Shown here: positions 42,061 to 53,000 of the stretch, one piece after another | How the letters are laid out: each line of letters opens with the position of its first letter | How positions within the stretch are numbered: position 1 is the first letter of the stretch | Assembly (NCBI RefSeq): GCF_000515215.1 | Contig: NZ_KI911557.1 | Location: 186,001-250,000, forward strand | Length of the DNA stretch: 64,000 bases | Source: Methylomonas sp. 11b | Lineage (GTDB): Bacteria > Pseudomonadota > Gammaproteobacteria > Methylococcales > Methylomonadaceae | Direction: 5' to 3' | Position numbers and translations under genes: made by a program | The notes under the pieces: generated by a model | The model's database searches: none | The model's input: the letters and a program-made list of their open reading frames with translations, nothing else | What the model was told of the DNA's origin: nothing

Positions 42061-44877
42061 TCACGAAAAAAACCGCTGCAAATACGTCCCGGTATGCGAC
42101 TTCTTGTGCTTGGCAATCTGTTTGGGCGTGCCTTCCGCCACCAACATACCGCCGCCGCTGCCGCCTTCGGGGCCCATGTCCACGATCCAGTCGGCGGTTT
42201 TGATTACGTCCAGGTTATGTTCGATGATGATCACGGTGTTGCCGTGGTCGCGCAAGGTGTGCAACACGGTCAGCAATTGTTTGATGTCATGAAAATGCAG
42301 GCCCGTGGTCGGTTCGTCGAGGATGTACAGCGTGGTGCCGGTGTCGCGTTTGGATAGCTCTTTCGCCAATTTCACCCGTTGCGCTTCGCCGCCGGACAGG
42401 GTCACGGCGTTCTGGCCGAGGGTGATGTAGCTTAAGCCCACATCAATCAAGGTTTGTAGCTTGCGGGCCAGGCTGGGGATGGCGGAGAAGAATTGGGTGG
42501 CGTCTTCCACGGTCATTTCCAGTACTTCGTGGATGGTCTTGCCTTTGTAGCGGATTTCCAAAGTCTCCCGGTTATAGCGCTTGCCGTGGCAGATGTCGCA
42601 CGGTACGAAGATGTCCGGCAGAAAGTGCATTTCCACCTTGATCACGCCATCGCCGGCGCAGGCTTCGCAGCGGCCACCTTTGACGTTGAAACTGAAGCGG
42701 CCCGGCGTGTAGCCACGGGAGCGGGCTTCCGGCGTCGCGGCAAACAACTCGCGCACCGGCGTGAAAATGCCGGTGTAGGTGGCCGGGTTAGAGCGTGGGG
42801 TGCGACCGATGGGGCTTTGGTCGATGTCCACCACTTTGTCGAATTGTTCCAGACCTTCAATGGCTTCGCACGGCGCCGGGATGCAGCTGGCGCCGTTAAT
42901 CAGTCGGGCGGCGTGGCTGTATAAAGTGTCATTGATCAACGTCGATTTGCCGGAGCCGGATACCCCCGTCACACAGGTCATCAAGCCCACCGGGAAGCTG
43001 ACGTCGACGTTTTGCAGGTTATTGCCGCTGGCTTTGCGAATGGTGACTTGTTTGCTCGGGTCGCGCGGCGTGGTTTTTTTGGGGATATCAATGCTCAAGC
43101 CGCCGGACAGATATTGGCCGGTCAAGGAGTTGGGGTCTGCGAGAATATGCGCGGGCGTACCTTGCGAAACAATTTGCCCGCCATGCACGCCGGCACCGGG
43201 GCCGATGTCCACCACGTGATCGGCGGCGCGGATCGCGTCTTCGTCGTGCTCGACCACGATCACCGTATTGCCCAAATCGCGCAATCGATACAGCGTGTTT
43301 AACAAACGTTCGTTATCGCGTTGGTGCAAACCTATCGACGGCTCGTCCAGCACGTACATGACACCCACCAGGCCGGCGCCGATTTGGCTGGCCAAGCGGA
43401 TGCGTTGCGCTTCGCCGCCGGATAAAGTGTCGGCGCTGCGGTCCAGGGTCAGATAATCCAAACCCACATTCACCAAAAACTCCAGGCGTTCCTGAATTTC
43501 CTTATTAATCTTTGCGGCGATTTCGCCACGGTGGCCGGGAATATTCAGCTGCTGGAAAAAGCCCAGTGTCTGTTTGATCGGCAAACGGGTGACGTGATGT
43601 AAAGGTTGTTCATCGACAAACACATTGCGCGCACCTAGATTCAAACGCGCGCCATCGCACACCGAGCAGGTCTGTTGTGCCAGATATTTGGATAATTCGT
43701 CACGGACCATTTGCGAGTCGCTTTCATGGTAGCGGCGCTGCATATTCGGAATAATGCCTTCGAAGGCATGCCGGCTGGCTTTGGGTTTGCCGTTACCCAT
43801 CTGGAAGGTAAAACTAATTTTCTCTTCGCCGCTGCCGTACAGAATAGCGGCCTGAATGTCCTTGGAGATATGCGAAAACGGCGCTTCCGGGTCGAAATCG
43901 TAATGCGCGGCCAGTGCGCAAATAATCTGGTAGTAGTAAGCATTACGCCGGTCCCAACCGCGCACCGCGCCACCGGCCAGGCTGATTTCCGGATTATGCA
44001 CCACCAACTGCGGATCGAAATGCTGCCGCACGCCCAGGCCGTCGCAGCTAGGACAGGCGCCTTTCGGGTTATTAAAGGAGAAGATGCGCGGTTCCAGTTC
44101 GCTGAGGCTATAGCCGCAATGTGGGCAGGCGTAACGCTCGGAGAACAATAGTTGTTGATCGCTTTCCATTGAAGCGGCAATTGCCAAGCCCTCAGACAGG
44201 CGCAGCGCGGTTTCGAAGGATTCCGCCAAGCGTAAGGCAATGTCGTCGCGGATTTTGAAGCGGTCGACGATCACTTCGATGGTGTGTTTTTTCTTTAAAT
44301 CTAGGGCAGGGGGCTCGTCCAACTCGTAAACTTCGCCGTCGATGCGGGCGCGCAAAAAACCTTGGGCTTTCAGGTCTTCCAATAGCAGTACGTGCTCGCC
44401 CTTGCGGTCATTGATCACCGGCGCCAGCAACATCCAGCGCTCGCCTTCCGGCTGCGCCAACACTTGATCGACCATCTGGCTGACGGTCTGCGCTTCCAGG
44501 GATACGCCGTGCTCCGGACAACGCGGAATGCCGACCCGCGCGTACAACAAACGCAGATAATCGTAAATCTCGGTAATCGTTCCAACCGTTGAACGTGGAT
44601 TGTGCGAGGTGGATTTTTGCTCGATGGAAATCGCCGGTGACAAGCCTTCGATATGATCGACATCCGGTTTCTCCATCATCGATAAAAACTGGCGGGCATA
44701 AGCCGACAGCGATTCGACGTAGCGGCGCTGGCCTTCCGCATAAATGGTGTCGAAAGCCAATGACGACTTGCCGGAACCGGACAGGCCGGTGATAACGATC
44801 AACTTGTCGCGCGGCAAGTCCAGATCGATGTTTTTTAGATTATGAGTGCGGGCGCCGCGTATGCTGATGGTGTCCAC
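42061..44877 (-). CDS. uvrA: UvrA, excinuclease ABC subunit A
   Basis: The protein has 938 residues, as in other gammaproteobacteria (940). It starts [19 protein letters not shown]. Both ATPase cassettes are complete: Walker [13 protein letters not shown] near 34 and [12 protein letters not shown] near 640; ABC signatures [12 protein letters not shown] and [12 protein letters not shown]; and zinc fingers CPHCGYSL...CPSC and CEACAGDG...CDIC. It recognises bulky DNA lesions and loads UvrB in nucleotide excision repair. It is a core gene. Confidence 0.98.
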   Translation of the reverse strand: MDTISIRGARTHNLKNIDLDLPRDKLIVITGLSGSGKSSLAFDTIYAEGQRRYVESLSAYARQFLSMMEKPDVDHIEGLSPAISIEQKSTSHNPRSTVGTITEIYDYLRLLYARVGIPRCPEHGVSLEAQTVSQMVDQVLAQPEGERWMLLAPVINDRKGEHVLLLEDLKAQGFLRARIDGEVYELDEPPALDLKKKHTIEVIVDRFKIRDDIALRLAESFETALRLSEGLAIAASMESDQQLLFSERYACPHCGYSLSELEPRIFSFNNPKGACPSCDGLGVRQHFDPQLVVHNPEISLAGGAVRGWDRRNAYYYQIICALAAHYDFDPEAPFSHISKDIQAAILYGSGEEKISFTFQMGNGKPKASRHAFEGIIPNMQRRYHESDSQMVRDELSKYLAQQTCSVCDGARLNLGARNVFVDEQPLHHVTRLPIKQTLGFFQQLNIPGHRGEIAAKINKEIQERLEFLVNVGLDYLTLDRSADTLSGGEAQRIRLASQIGAGLVGVMYVLDEPSIGLHQRDNERLLNTLYRLRDLGNTVIVVEHDEDAIRAADHVVDIGPGAGVHGGQIVSQGTPAHILADPNSLTGQYLSGGLSIDIPKKTTPRDPSKQVTIRKASGNNLQNVDVSFPVGLMTCVTGVSGSGKSTLINDTLYSHAARLINGASCIPAPCEAIEGLEQFDKVVDIDQSPIGRTPRSNPATYTGIFTPVRELFAATPEARSRGYTPGRFSFNVKGGRCEACAGDGVIKVEMHFLPDIFVPCDICHGKRYNRETLEIRYKGKTIHEVLEMTVEDATQFFSAIPSLARKLQTLIDVGLSYITLGQNAVTLSGGEAQRVKLAKELSKRDTGTTLYILDEPTTGLHFHDIKQLLTVLHTLRDHGNTVIIIEHNLDVIKTADWIVDMGPEGGSGGGMLVAEGTPKQIAKHKKSHTGTYLQRFFS

Positions 44878-44974
44878 TGCTGTGCATTCCTAGAGTTTTT
44901 GACAACGGGATACTATACGGGGAATGGTTCGCCTCGAGCAAAGCGGATTTGCTGCTCGTCGATTTATCTAGTCG

Positions 44975-47176
44975 CTAAACATAGATGCCGATGGGGGCAG
45001 CAATCAACTCAGCATCCTGTTGTTTTAGAAGTGCCACAAAGGATTCTGCCGTTAAGGGTTTGCTGAAATGGTAGCCTTGTAACTCGTCGCAGCCCATGTC
45101 CTGCAAAGATTGCTGCTGATACGCCGTTTCCACGCCTTCGGCGACCACTTTTATGTTCAAACCATGGCCAAGAGCGATAATGGCCTTGAGAATGGCAACA
45201 TTCGTCGGCTCTGTTTCCAGATTGCCGACAAATACTTTGTCGATTTTTAGCCGATCAACCGGAAAATCTTTCAGATAGGCCATGCTGGAATAGCCGGTGC
45301 CAAAATCGTCTATGGCGAGTTTAACGCCCAAGGCTTTCAGATCGTGCAGGGTTTGAATGAAATGTCGCGTGTCATGGACCAGGCTGCTTTCGGTAATTTC
45401 CAATTCCAGGTACTGGGGATCGATGCCGGTTATTTGCAATACCGATTTTACGGTATAGACCAAATCGAGTTGCCGGAACTGTCTGGGGGAGACGTTGACA
45501 GCGACGGGAAACTTGCAGCCGGTGCGTTGCTGGAATTCACAGGCTTTTCGGCAAGCATTGATCAAAACCCAGCGGCCGATTTCTTCAATTTGCCCGGTTT
45601 CTTCGGCCACTGGAATAAAACTCATTGGGGAAATTAGCGGTTCGCCCGGCGGTTGCCAGCGGATCAGGGCTTCGGTGCCGCAGATAGCGCCGGTGGCAAA
45701 ATCCACCTTAGGTTGAAAGTGCAATAAAAACTCTTCGTTTTCGATGGCGTGGCGCAGGCGGTACTCGATCTTGATTCGGGTGGTTAAGGCTTGATTCAAC
45801 TCCGGGGTGAAAAACTGAAAATTATTGCGACCTAATTGCTTGGCCTTGTACATCGCGGAGTCGGCATGTTTGAGTAAGGTATTGGGGTCGTGCCCGTCGT
45901 CCGGATAAATGCCAATGCCGATGCTGCAAGAGACGACAAAATCGCGACCATCGATCATACACGGTGTTACCACCGCGGCGAGGATGCGTTGCATGGTGTG
46001 GGTAAGATCTTCTATTTTTTGCACGTTAGTGAGCAACAGTACAAATTCGTCACCGCCCAGCCGCACAACCGTATCCGATTCACGCAGGCACGCGCCCAAA
46101 CGCTCGGCCATGGTCACCAGCAGCTGATCACCCACATGGTGGCCCATGCTGTCATTGATCAGTTTGAATTGATCGAGATCGACAAAGGCCACCGCTAATT
46201 TGTTGGCATAGCGGTCGCAAAAATGCATGCACTGTTGCAGCCGATCGGCCAGCATAGTGCGATTAGGTAGCCCGGTGAGGGTGTCGTGCGTGGCTTGATA
46301 TTCGATCTGCTGCTCGTATTGTTTGCGCTCGGAAATATCCTCGACGGTGCCCTCATAAAATAGCAAATTGCCGTTTAAGTCTCGCACTTCATGAGCGTTT
46401 TCGGTGATCCAGATAATGTCGCCGTTCTTCCGGTAAACCTGGGCTTCAAAATTCAGCACCCGACCATCACACTGCATCATGGCGATATATTCTGCGCGCT
46501 TGCCCGGCTCTACGTAGATTTGGGTTTGAATGTCGCTGATGGCGCGCATCAGATCGTCGGTGGAGTCGTAGCCGTAAATGCGGGCTAAGGCCGGATTGAA
46601 ATTTAAGTATTGGCCGGCCGGTGTGGTTTGATAAATCCCTTCGATGGCATTTTCGAAAATGGAGCGGTAGCGCTCCTCAGCTTCACGTGCCAGTTGCTCG
46701 CTTTGCTTGTGCGCGGTAATGTCTTGGATAAAACCTTCCAAGGCCTCCAATTCACCTTGTTCGTTAAACAGGGCGACGCCACTTTCCCTGACCCAACGAA
46801 TGCTGCCATTGGCGTGGGTGATGCGGTAGTCCAACTCGAATTGTTCGCCGCTAAGCGCCGCGGCGTTGATGTGTTCGCGAATCCAAATCCTATCGTCTTC
46901 TAGGGTTAGTTCTTCGTATGTGATACGGCGGTTAAACAATAAGTCGTCTGCGCTATAGCCAGTGAGCGCTTGGCAACCTTCACTGACAAAAACCATTGTC
47001 CAATGTTGGTCTACCAGACAGCAGTAAACCATACCTTTCAAGTTGCTCATCAAGGTACTTAACATGCGTTCTCTATCCTGCAATAACTTCTGCAGGCTAG
47101 AACTGAAAACCTGGGAGATATCGGAATAAGGCATAGGCCTCAGGATAGATGAAGTAGGGTCTGGTGCTAGTCGCAT
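44975..47176 (-). CDS. PAS-PAS-GGDEF-EAL cyclic-di-GMP protein
   Basis: The protein has 733 residues. Two PAS domains with PAC segments (about 45-155 and 165-290; ESGVALFNEQGELEALEGF marks the first PAC) precede a GGDEF domain (about 300-455) with RLGGDEFVLLLTNV and an EAL domain (about 475-725) with GTEALIRW, ELEITESSLV and LAIDDFGTGYSSM. Both catalytic sites appear intact. No membrane segment is visible. An internal ATG at residue 15 (MPYSDISQ) is an alternative start. It lies between uvrA and the MFS-ssb pair, a place where the three core genes are otherwise adjacent in many relatives, so it may be an insertion. Confidence 0.93.
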   Translation of the reverse strand: MRLAPDPTSSILRPMPYSDISQVFSSSLQKLLQDRERMLSTLMSNLKGMVYCCLVDQHWTMVFVSEGCQALTGYSADDLLFNRRITYEELTLEDDRIWIREHINAAALSGEQFELDYRITHANGSIRWVRESGVALFNEQGELEALEGFIQDITAHKQSEQLAREAEERYRSIFENAIEGIYQTTPAGQYLNFNPALARIYGYDSTDDLMRAISDIQTQIYVEPGKRAEYIAMMQCDGRVLNFEAQVYRKNGDIIWITENAHEVRDLNGNLLFYEGTVEDISERKQYEQQIEYQATHDTLTGLPNRTMLADRLQQCMHFCDRYANKLAVAFVDLDQFKLINDSMGHHVGDQLLVTMAERLGACLRESDTVVRLGGDEFVLLLTNVQKIEDLTHTMQRILAAVVTPCMIDGRDFVVSCSIGIGIYPDDGHDPNTLLKHADSAMYKAKQLGRNNFQFFTPELNQALTTRIKIEYRLRHAIENEEFLLHFQPKVDFATGAICGTEALIRWQPPGEPLISPMSFIPVAEETGQIEEIGRWVLINACRKACEFQQRTGCKFPVAVNVSPRQFRQLDLVYTVKSVLQITGIDPQYLELEITESSLVHDTRHFIQTLHDLKALGVKLAIDDFGTGYSSMAYLKDFPVDRLKIDKVFVGNLETEPTNVAILKAIIALGHGLNIKVVAEGVETAYQQQSLQDMGCDELQGYHFSKPLTAESFVALLKQQDAELIAAPIGIYV

Positions 47177-47641
47177 GGTATCTACAAGCAGTAATTGTGC
47201 CGGCTGACGGCGGGTAGGCGTTGAATGGCATGCAAAGACGGTTAGCCAGCGAGCTGAGTTTAAAAATGGCGTTTTTGACGTATTCCCTGGACGTTAATCT
47301 TGTTTATTAGCTTTAAATTATGTTCATGAGTCGAAATGACGTCAGAGGTTCGCATACTTTGGCCAAAACGGCCTTGGCGAGTGATTAGTAGGGTTGGTAG
47401 GTGTTGTAGCCATATTTGAAAGAACACTCTCAAACTTGGTGCGCGATGCACTGAATTGGCGCGAGTTGGTCTTGAGATACGAATCGGCGCGTATGTTGTT
47501 TAGAGGATAGGGTGTTGGCGTATTTGATTTGATAGCTGCCGGTTTAGGGGTAAATCCGCCGCTGGCTGCGGTCATGAATTCCGAGGATTTGAATAAACTG
47601 GTACTATAGCCAACTTTAAAGATTCGACGCAAAAGGGGAGT
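47177..47641. other. Divergent promoter region, nothing specific seen
   Basis: About 465 bases separate the c-di-GMP gene and the MFS gene. A frame on the minus strand overlaps the MFS gene and has unnatural composition. No clear small gene, repeat or riboswitch was seen. Confidence 0.35.
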
Positions 47642-47647
47642 TTGGGT

Positions 47648-49033
47648 TTGACACAGGTTCAGGATATTACCAGTCCGATGACGGCCATGGAGAAGCGGGC
47701 TACCGTATCGCTGGCCAGTATCTATGCTCTCAGAATGCTGGGTTTGTTCATGCTGCTGCCGGTGTTGTCGTTGTTCACCGAACAAATGCCCGGATCAACA
47801 CCCAAATTGGTCGGTTTGACCATGGGTATTTACGGCCTGACGCAAGCCATCCTGCAAATTCCGTTCGGTTTGCTGTCCGACCGTTTCAGCCGTAAGACGG
47901 TGATTGTGATCGGACTGATTCTGTTCGTGGCGGGTAGCATTTGGGCCGCGCTGGCTACCGATATTTATGGCGTTTTGATCGGGCGAGCCTTGCAGGGTTG
48001 CGGGGCGATTTCCGCTGCCGTAATGGCTTTGCTGGCCGACTTGACTCAAGAAGTACACCGCACCAAAGCCATGGCGACGATAGGTGCCAGCATTGGTGTT
48101 TCCTTTAGCGTGGCGATTACGATGGGTCCGATTATTGCCCATCATTTTGGTATTGCCGGTATTTTCTGGATGATTGCCGTACTGGCGGCGCTGGCAATTT
48201 TGGTGATTCTGTTCGTCGTGCCTAACCCCGAAAAAATTACCACGCACCGCGATGCCGAATACATCCCTTCTGAACTGGGTTCGGTCATCAAAAATGCCGA
48301 TTTGCTGCGCCTGAACTATGGCATTTTTGCGCTGCATTTGATTCTGATGGCTAGTTTCGTCGTGGTGCCGCTACTGATGCGGGATGCGGGTCTGCAAGGC
48401 GGCAGCCACTGGATGGTGTATCTGCCGGTGTTGGTGACGTCGATGGCGATGATTATCCCTTTCGTGATCATCGCCGAGAAAAAACGGCAGATGAAAAAAG
48501 TATTTATCGGCGCTATTACCACCTTGGTGTTAGCTAACATTGGCTTTGTGTTATTTCACGGCGAGTTGATCGGCTTGATTGCCTGCTTGTGGGTTTTCTT
48601 CTGCGGTTTTAATCTGTTGGAAGCGACCTTGCCCTCACTGATTTCCAAAACCGCGCCCGGCGATCTCAAAGGTACGGCCATGGGCATCTATTCCAGCGCC
48701 CAATTCCTAGGCGCGTTTTTGGGCGGTGGCGCCGGCGGCTGGTTGTACGGTGAATTCGGTGCCGCGGCGGTGTTTATGTTTTCGGCGGGCATCGCCGCCA
48801 GTTGGATAGTGATCGCGCTGTTCATGTCGCCCCCGCGCTATTGGGCCAACTTGCTGTTGTCATTGCAAGCGGTCAAACCCGAACGTGGAGAGGAATTTTC
48901 TAAGCAGTTGTTAGCGATTAACGGCATTGAGGAAGTACGGCTGCATTTTGAAGAAAATGCCGCGTATTTGAAAGTCGATAACCAGCAGCTCGACAAAAAC
49001 CAACTAGGTATTTTTTTGAAGCAGTGGCAGTAA
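47648..49033 (+). CDS. YajR-like MFS transporter with C-terminal YAM domain
   Basis: From a TTG at 47648 with GGGGAG upstream the protein has 461 residues; TTG at 47642 and ATG at 47678 are alternatives. Twelve membrane helices span about 15-395. Motif A is clear (GLLSDRFSRKTV). After the last helix a soluble ferredoxin-like tail (about 400-460: LLAINGIEEVRLHFEENAAY) matches the YAM domain of YajR. The substrate is unknown. The gene is followed by ssb, an arrangement conserved with uvrA in gammaproteobacteria. Confidence 0.88.
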   Translation: MTQVQDITSPMTAMEKRATVSLASIYALRMLGLFMLLPVLSLFTEQMPGSTPKLVGLTMGIYGLTQAILQIPFGLLSDRFSRKTVIVIGLILFVAGSIWAALATDIYGVLIGRALQGCGAISAAVMALLADLTQEVHRTKAMATIGASIGVSFSVAITMGPIIAHHFGIAGIFWMIAVLAALAILVILFVVPNPEKITTHRDAEYIPSELGSVIKNADLLRLNYGIFALHLILMASFVVVPLLMRDAGLQGGSHWMVYLPVLVTSMAMIIPFVIIAEKKRQMKKVFIGAITTLVLANIGFVLFHGELIGLIACLWVFFCGFNLLEATLPSLISKTAPGDLKGTAMGIYSSAQFLGAFLGGGAGGWLYGEFGAAAVFMFSAGIAASWIVIALFMSPPRYWANLLLSLQAVKPERGEEFSKQLLAINGIEEVRLHFEENAAYLKVDNQQLDKNQLGIFLKQWQ

Positions 49034-49069
49034 GCCGCTGTTACTCGCAATTTTTACACGGAGAACACC

Positions 49070-49531
49070 ATGCTCAATAAAGTTATGCTGATCGGCCGCC
49101 TCGGCGCCGATCCGGAAGTCCGCTATATGCCGAGCGGCGATGCCATTACCACCATCCGCTTAGCCACCAGCCGCCGCTGGAAAGACCGCAACACCAATGA
49201 ACGTAAGGAAGAAACCGAATGGCATCGGGTGGTGTTTTTCAGCGGTCTGGCGAAAATCGCCGGCGAGTATCTGAAAAAAGGCAGCCAATGTTATGTAGAA
49301 GGCCGGATTCGCACGCAAAAATGGCAAGGCCAGGACGGTCAGGAGCGTTATACGACGGAAATCGTGGCCGACAATATGCATATGCTCGACAGCAAGAGCG
49401 GCGGTACCGCCAGCTATTCAGACAACAATACGCCGCCGGCCAGCAGTTACGACAATCGCCCGTCCGCGCCGTCAGGCTCGCCAGCGGCGCCGGCTTCTTA
49501 TGACGATTTCGACGACGATATTCCATTTTAA
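49070..49531 (+). CDS. ssb: Single-stranded DNA-binding protein
   Basis: The protein has 153 residues. The OB fold (1-110) has the family pattern [30 protein letters not shown] and [13 protein letters not shown] flexible proline- and serine-rich linker follows, and the acidic tail DFDDDIPF is the binding site for partner proteins. CGGAGAA precedes the start. It protects single strands in replication and repair. Confidence 0.98.
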   Translation: MLNKVMLIGRLGADPEVRYMPSGDAITTIRLATSRRWKDRNTNERKEETEWHRVVFFSGLAKIAGEYLKKGSQCYVEGRIRTQKWQGQDGQERYTTEIVADNMHMLDSKSGGTASYSDNNTPPASSYDNRPSAPSGSPAAPASYDDFDDDIPF

Positions 49532-49550
49532 CGGACACCTGATAACAAAC

Positions 49551-49577
49551 AAAAAGCCCCTGCTCAGGGGCTTTTTT
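49551..49577 (+). terminator. Rho-independent terminator of ssb
   Basis: AAAAAGCCCCTG and CAGGGGCTTTTT flank CT and end in a T-run, 20 bases after the ssb stop. The symmetry suits both strands. Confidence 0.92.
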
Positions 49578-50025
49578 ATAGCGTGCGAAATCCGTTTATT
49601 CGGTGCCATCAAAAACTCTACTAGCTTCAGATACCCCTTAATCTGTTGAGATTGCCAGCCCTAGATATTTGCCACAACAAACTCATCTGGTAAGCTAACG
49701 CGTTAGACTGGTACCAATAAAATTTAGAGGGGCGCATGCTTTTCGGTTCGCACAAGTTTCCAATAGGGGGTGACGAAACGTGTTGGTCGGCACTTGCGGA
49801 ACTGCGTGTGCAAGACTCGAGGTCTAAAACCCTGACTGCCAGCACTGCACGACAGCCGCTAGACACGCTGCACGACATCAAGAACCCCCGCCATCGCGCC
49901 GCAGCGATATCGTTAAAAGCCAACAGCTTGGCATCTGACCGCCTGAATTACCGTGGCATCGGCAATAGAGTGACTGTCAGCATGGTTTTGTATGCATAAG
50001 TTCTGGCGTTGTTTGCAGTCCGCAA
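49578..50025. other. Intergenic region, no supported gene
   Basis: About 450 bases between the ssb terminator and the hybrid kinase. Open frames on both strands overlap and lack ribosome sites. No strong repeats were seen. Confidence 0.4.
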
Positions 50026-53000
50026 GTGCAGATTGCCGGCAGTTTCATCGTCATGCTTAACATCCGCTTCCGCCAAATGCCAATAAACTCGACTTCGGTC
50101 CTGTCTTTGGCGATTCCTATCGCCGCTGGTTTACTGCAATGGTCGCTATGGTCCGCACTGTCGCCACTGACCTGGATATTGTTTTACCCGGCGGTATTTT
50201 TAAGTGCCTACTTGGGAGGGTTACTTAGCGGCCTAATTGCAACAGCCATCGCCGTTTCAATTGGGATCTATTTTTTTATCCCGCCTGAGGGAAGTTTTTA
50301 TGTTGCGGAGGTGCGCTCTTACTATTCCACGGCTATTTTTGCCTTGATGGGGCTGTCGTTTAATCTGGCTTTCGAACAATTGCGCCGCTCCAGAACTGAG
50401 TTGCAGCGAATGGCCAGTTTGGAATCGGATGTTAATCACCGGCGTTTGAACCAAGCGCTACGCGCTGCCAACGCCGGTATCTGGGAGTGGAATTTACAGA
50501 CCAACGAAAATCAATGGGATGAAGGTCTATGGCGCTTGTACGGCTTGGAACCGTTTTCTTGCCAAGCCTGCTACGACGTCTGGCTGTCCACTGTGCATCC
50601 GGATGATCGCGCCATCGCGCAAGCGGCAATTCACCAAGCGGTACAGCAAAATATCGAGTTGAACGTGGAATGGCGGCTTGCCGAACTGGTTGACGGCCGG
50701 GAACGCTGGCTAATGTCGCGTGGGCAACCAGAGTTGGATGAGAAAGGTCGGCCGCTACTCTATCGAGGTATTGTCTTAGACATCACCGAACGCCGGCAAA
50801 TCGAACAAAGCCTGATAGAAAAAGAACGGTTGTTGGCAGATTCTCAGGCCGTCGCTCATATTGGTTCGTGGGTCCGCTACCTACCGGGCGGGCAAGCGAT
50901 GTGGAGCGAGGAAACCTTCCGGCTGTTTGGCCTATCACCCGAAACCGATCAAGCTTTATCCATGGAACAGCTGTTGGATACCGTGCATCCCGATGATCGT
51001 GCAGCCAGAAGCGCCTGGCATCAGGACTGTTTGGCGGGCAATAGCGGTAACGGTTTGGAATACCGTATTTGCACCGCGCAAGGCCAGCAGCGTTGGGTGT
51101 TGTCCAAAGCCAAACTGGAGACCACGGCCGATGGTCAACCCTTGCGTTTAATTGGGACAGTGCAAGACATCACCGAGGCCAAACTCGCGGCCGCCGAAAA
51201 GCAACGTTGGATCGATGCTTTCCGCTATTGCGGGCATGGCATAGCCATAGGCAATCCCGAGACTGGGCGTCTAGTGACCTGCAATCCGGCGTTCGCCGAC
51301 ATGTTGGGTTACGACAACGCCGATCAGTTTGAAGGTCAATTGATTCTGTCCCTGTATGCGCCTGAACACGTCGAGTCGGCCCGACGCCATCTCCATGAAG
51401 CCGACCAATTCGGCAAAATACGCTACGAATCGGTTTATCGACGCCAGGATGGCTCTGAGTTTGATGTGGCGGTGGATTTGGTCAGCGTTAAAAATCCAGA
51501 ACAAAAGGTGATGTACCGGGTTGCTACGGTACAGGACATCAGCGTGCGTAAAAAACAAGAGATGGAACTGCTGCAATATCGGGATCATTTGCAAAACTTG
51601 GTCGAACAACGTACGGAAGAACTCAATCAAGCATTGCAGCGCGCAGAGCGTTTGACGCGGGTAAAAAGCAGTTTTGTGGCGAATATGAGCCACGAAATCC
51701 GCACGCCCATGAATGCGGTACTGGGCTTTTGTTATTTACTGGAACAGCACGCCCTGAACGAAGAAGAACGCAGTTTGGTGAGGAAAATTCGCGATGCCGG
51801 GCGCTCCTTGTTAGCGATCATTAACGATATTCTGGACTTTTCCAAAATCGAAGCCGGACGCCTGGAAATCGAAAACCTACCTTTCCGGCTCAGCGATATG
51901 TTCGATCATCTCGCGGCATTGATGACGGCATCGGCCGACCACAAAAATCTGGAATTGATCATCATCCCGCCAGCGGGTATCGATGCCCTAATTGGCGATG
52001 GCTTGCGTATCCAGCAAGTCTTGATCAACTTACTCGGCAATGCGATTAAATTTACCGAACGCGGCGAAGTCGTGTTGCGGGTTACTGTCGATGACTGGCA
52101 AAACGGCGATACGGTAGCGGTGCGCTTTGCCGTGCGTGATACCGGAATCGGTATTTCAGAACCGCAGTTGGATGATGTGTTTGCCGCCTTTACCCAGGCT
52201 GACAATACGATCAGCCGCCGCTTTGGCGGCTCCGGCCTTGGCTTGACAATTTGTCGCCAGTTGGTGGATTTGATGGGTGGCGAGTTACGGGTAAGCAGTG
52301 TCGCCGGCCAAGGCAGCGAGTTTTGGTTTGTGCTGCGCTTGCAGCGCCACCTGGATTTCAATCCGACGCAAGCCATCCCGCCCTTGCACAATTTGAAATT
52401 ACTGGTGGTCGATGACTGCGAGAATACGCGCGAAGCGGTGCATATGTCGGCGCGGGGTCTTGATTGGGATACCACTCTGGTCGCTTCGGGCCAGGCGGCA
52501 ATCGTCGAGCTGTTAGCCAGTCTTGAGAGCGCTGATCCCTATGATGTGGTATTGCTGGATTGGCCCATGCCGGGAGCCGACGGCATCAGCGCAGCCGAAG
52601 CTATCCGCGCGTCTCTGTCCGCTGTTGAGCTCGATCAGCCGCAAATAGCCATTATTCTGATGATCAGCGCGTCCTATTCCCGTGAACGGCTGGCCGCTCA
52701 TGCCGACATGAATCATGTCGATGGGATATTAAGTAAACCGGTAACGCCCTCAGCATTGTATAACGCTGTCGCGGCGGTATTGTCAAAAGCGCCGCAGCCA
52801 CCGTTGCCGTTAGCCGCGCCCGATACATCGCCTAATTCGGCGGGCACGCGGATTCAAGGTTTGCGGATATTGGTAGTGGACGATAGCGACATCAATCGCG
52901 AAGTGGCCAGGCGGATTTTGGAGTCCGAGGGGGCGCAAGTCAGTTTAGCAAGCGACGGTCAAGACGCCGTGGATTGGCTGCTTAACCATCCTGACGCAGT

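Noticed and set aside
49736..49999. 87-codon frame between ssb and the hybrid kinase
   Set aside because: No ribosome site and an overlapping frame of equal quality on the other strand.
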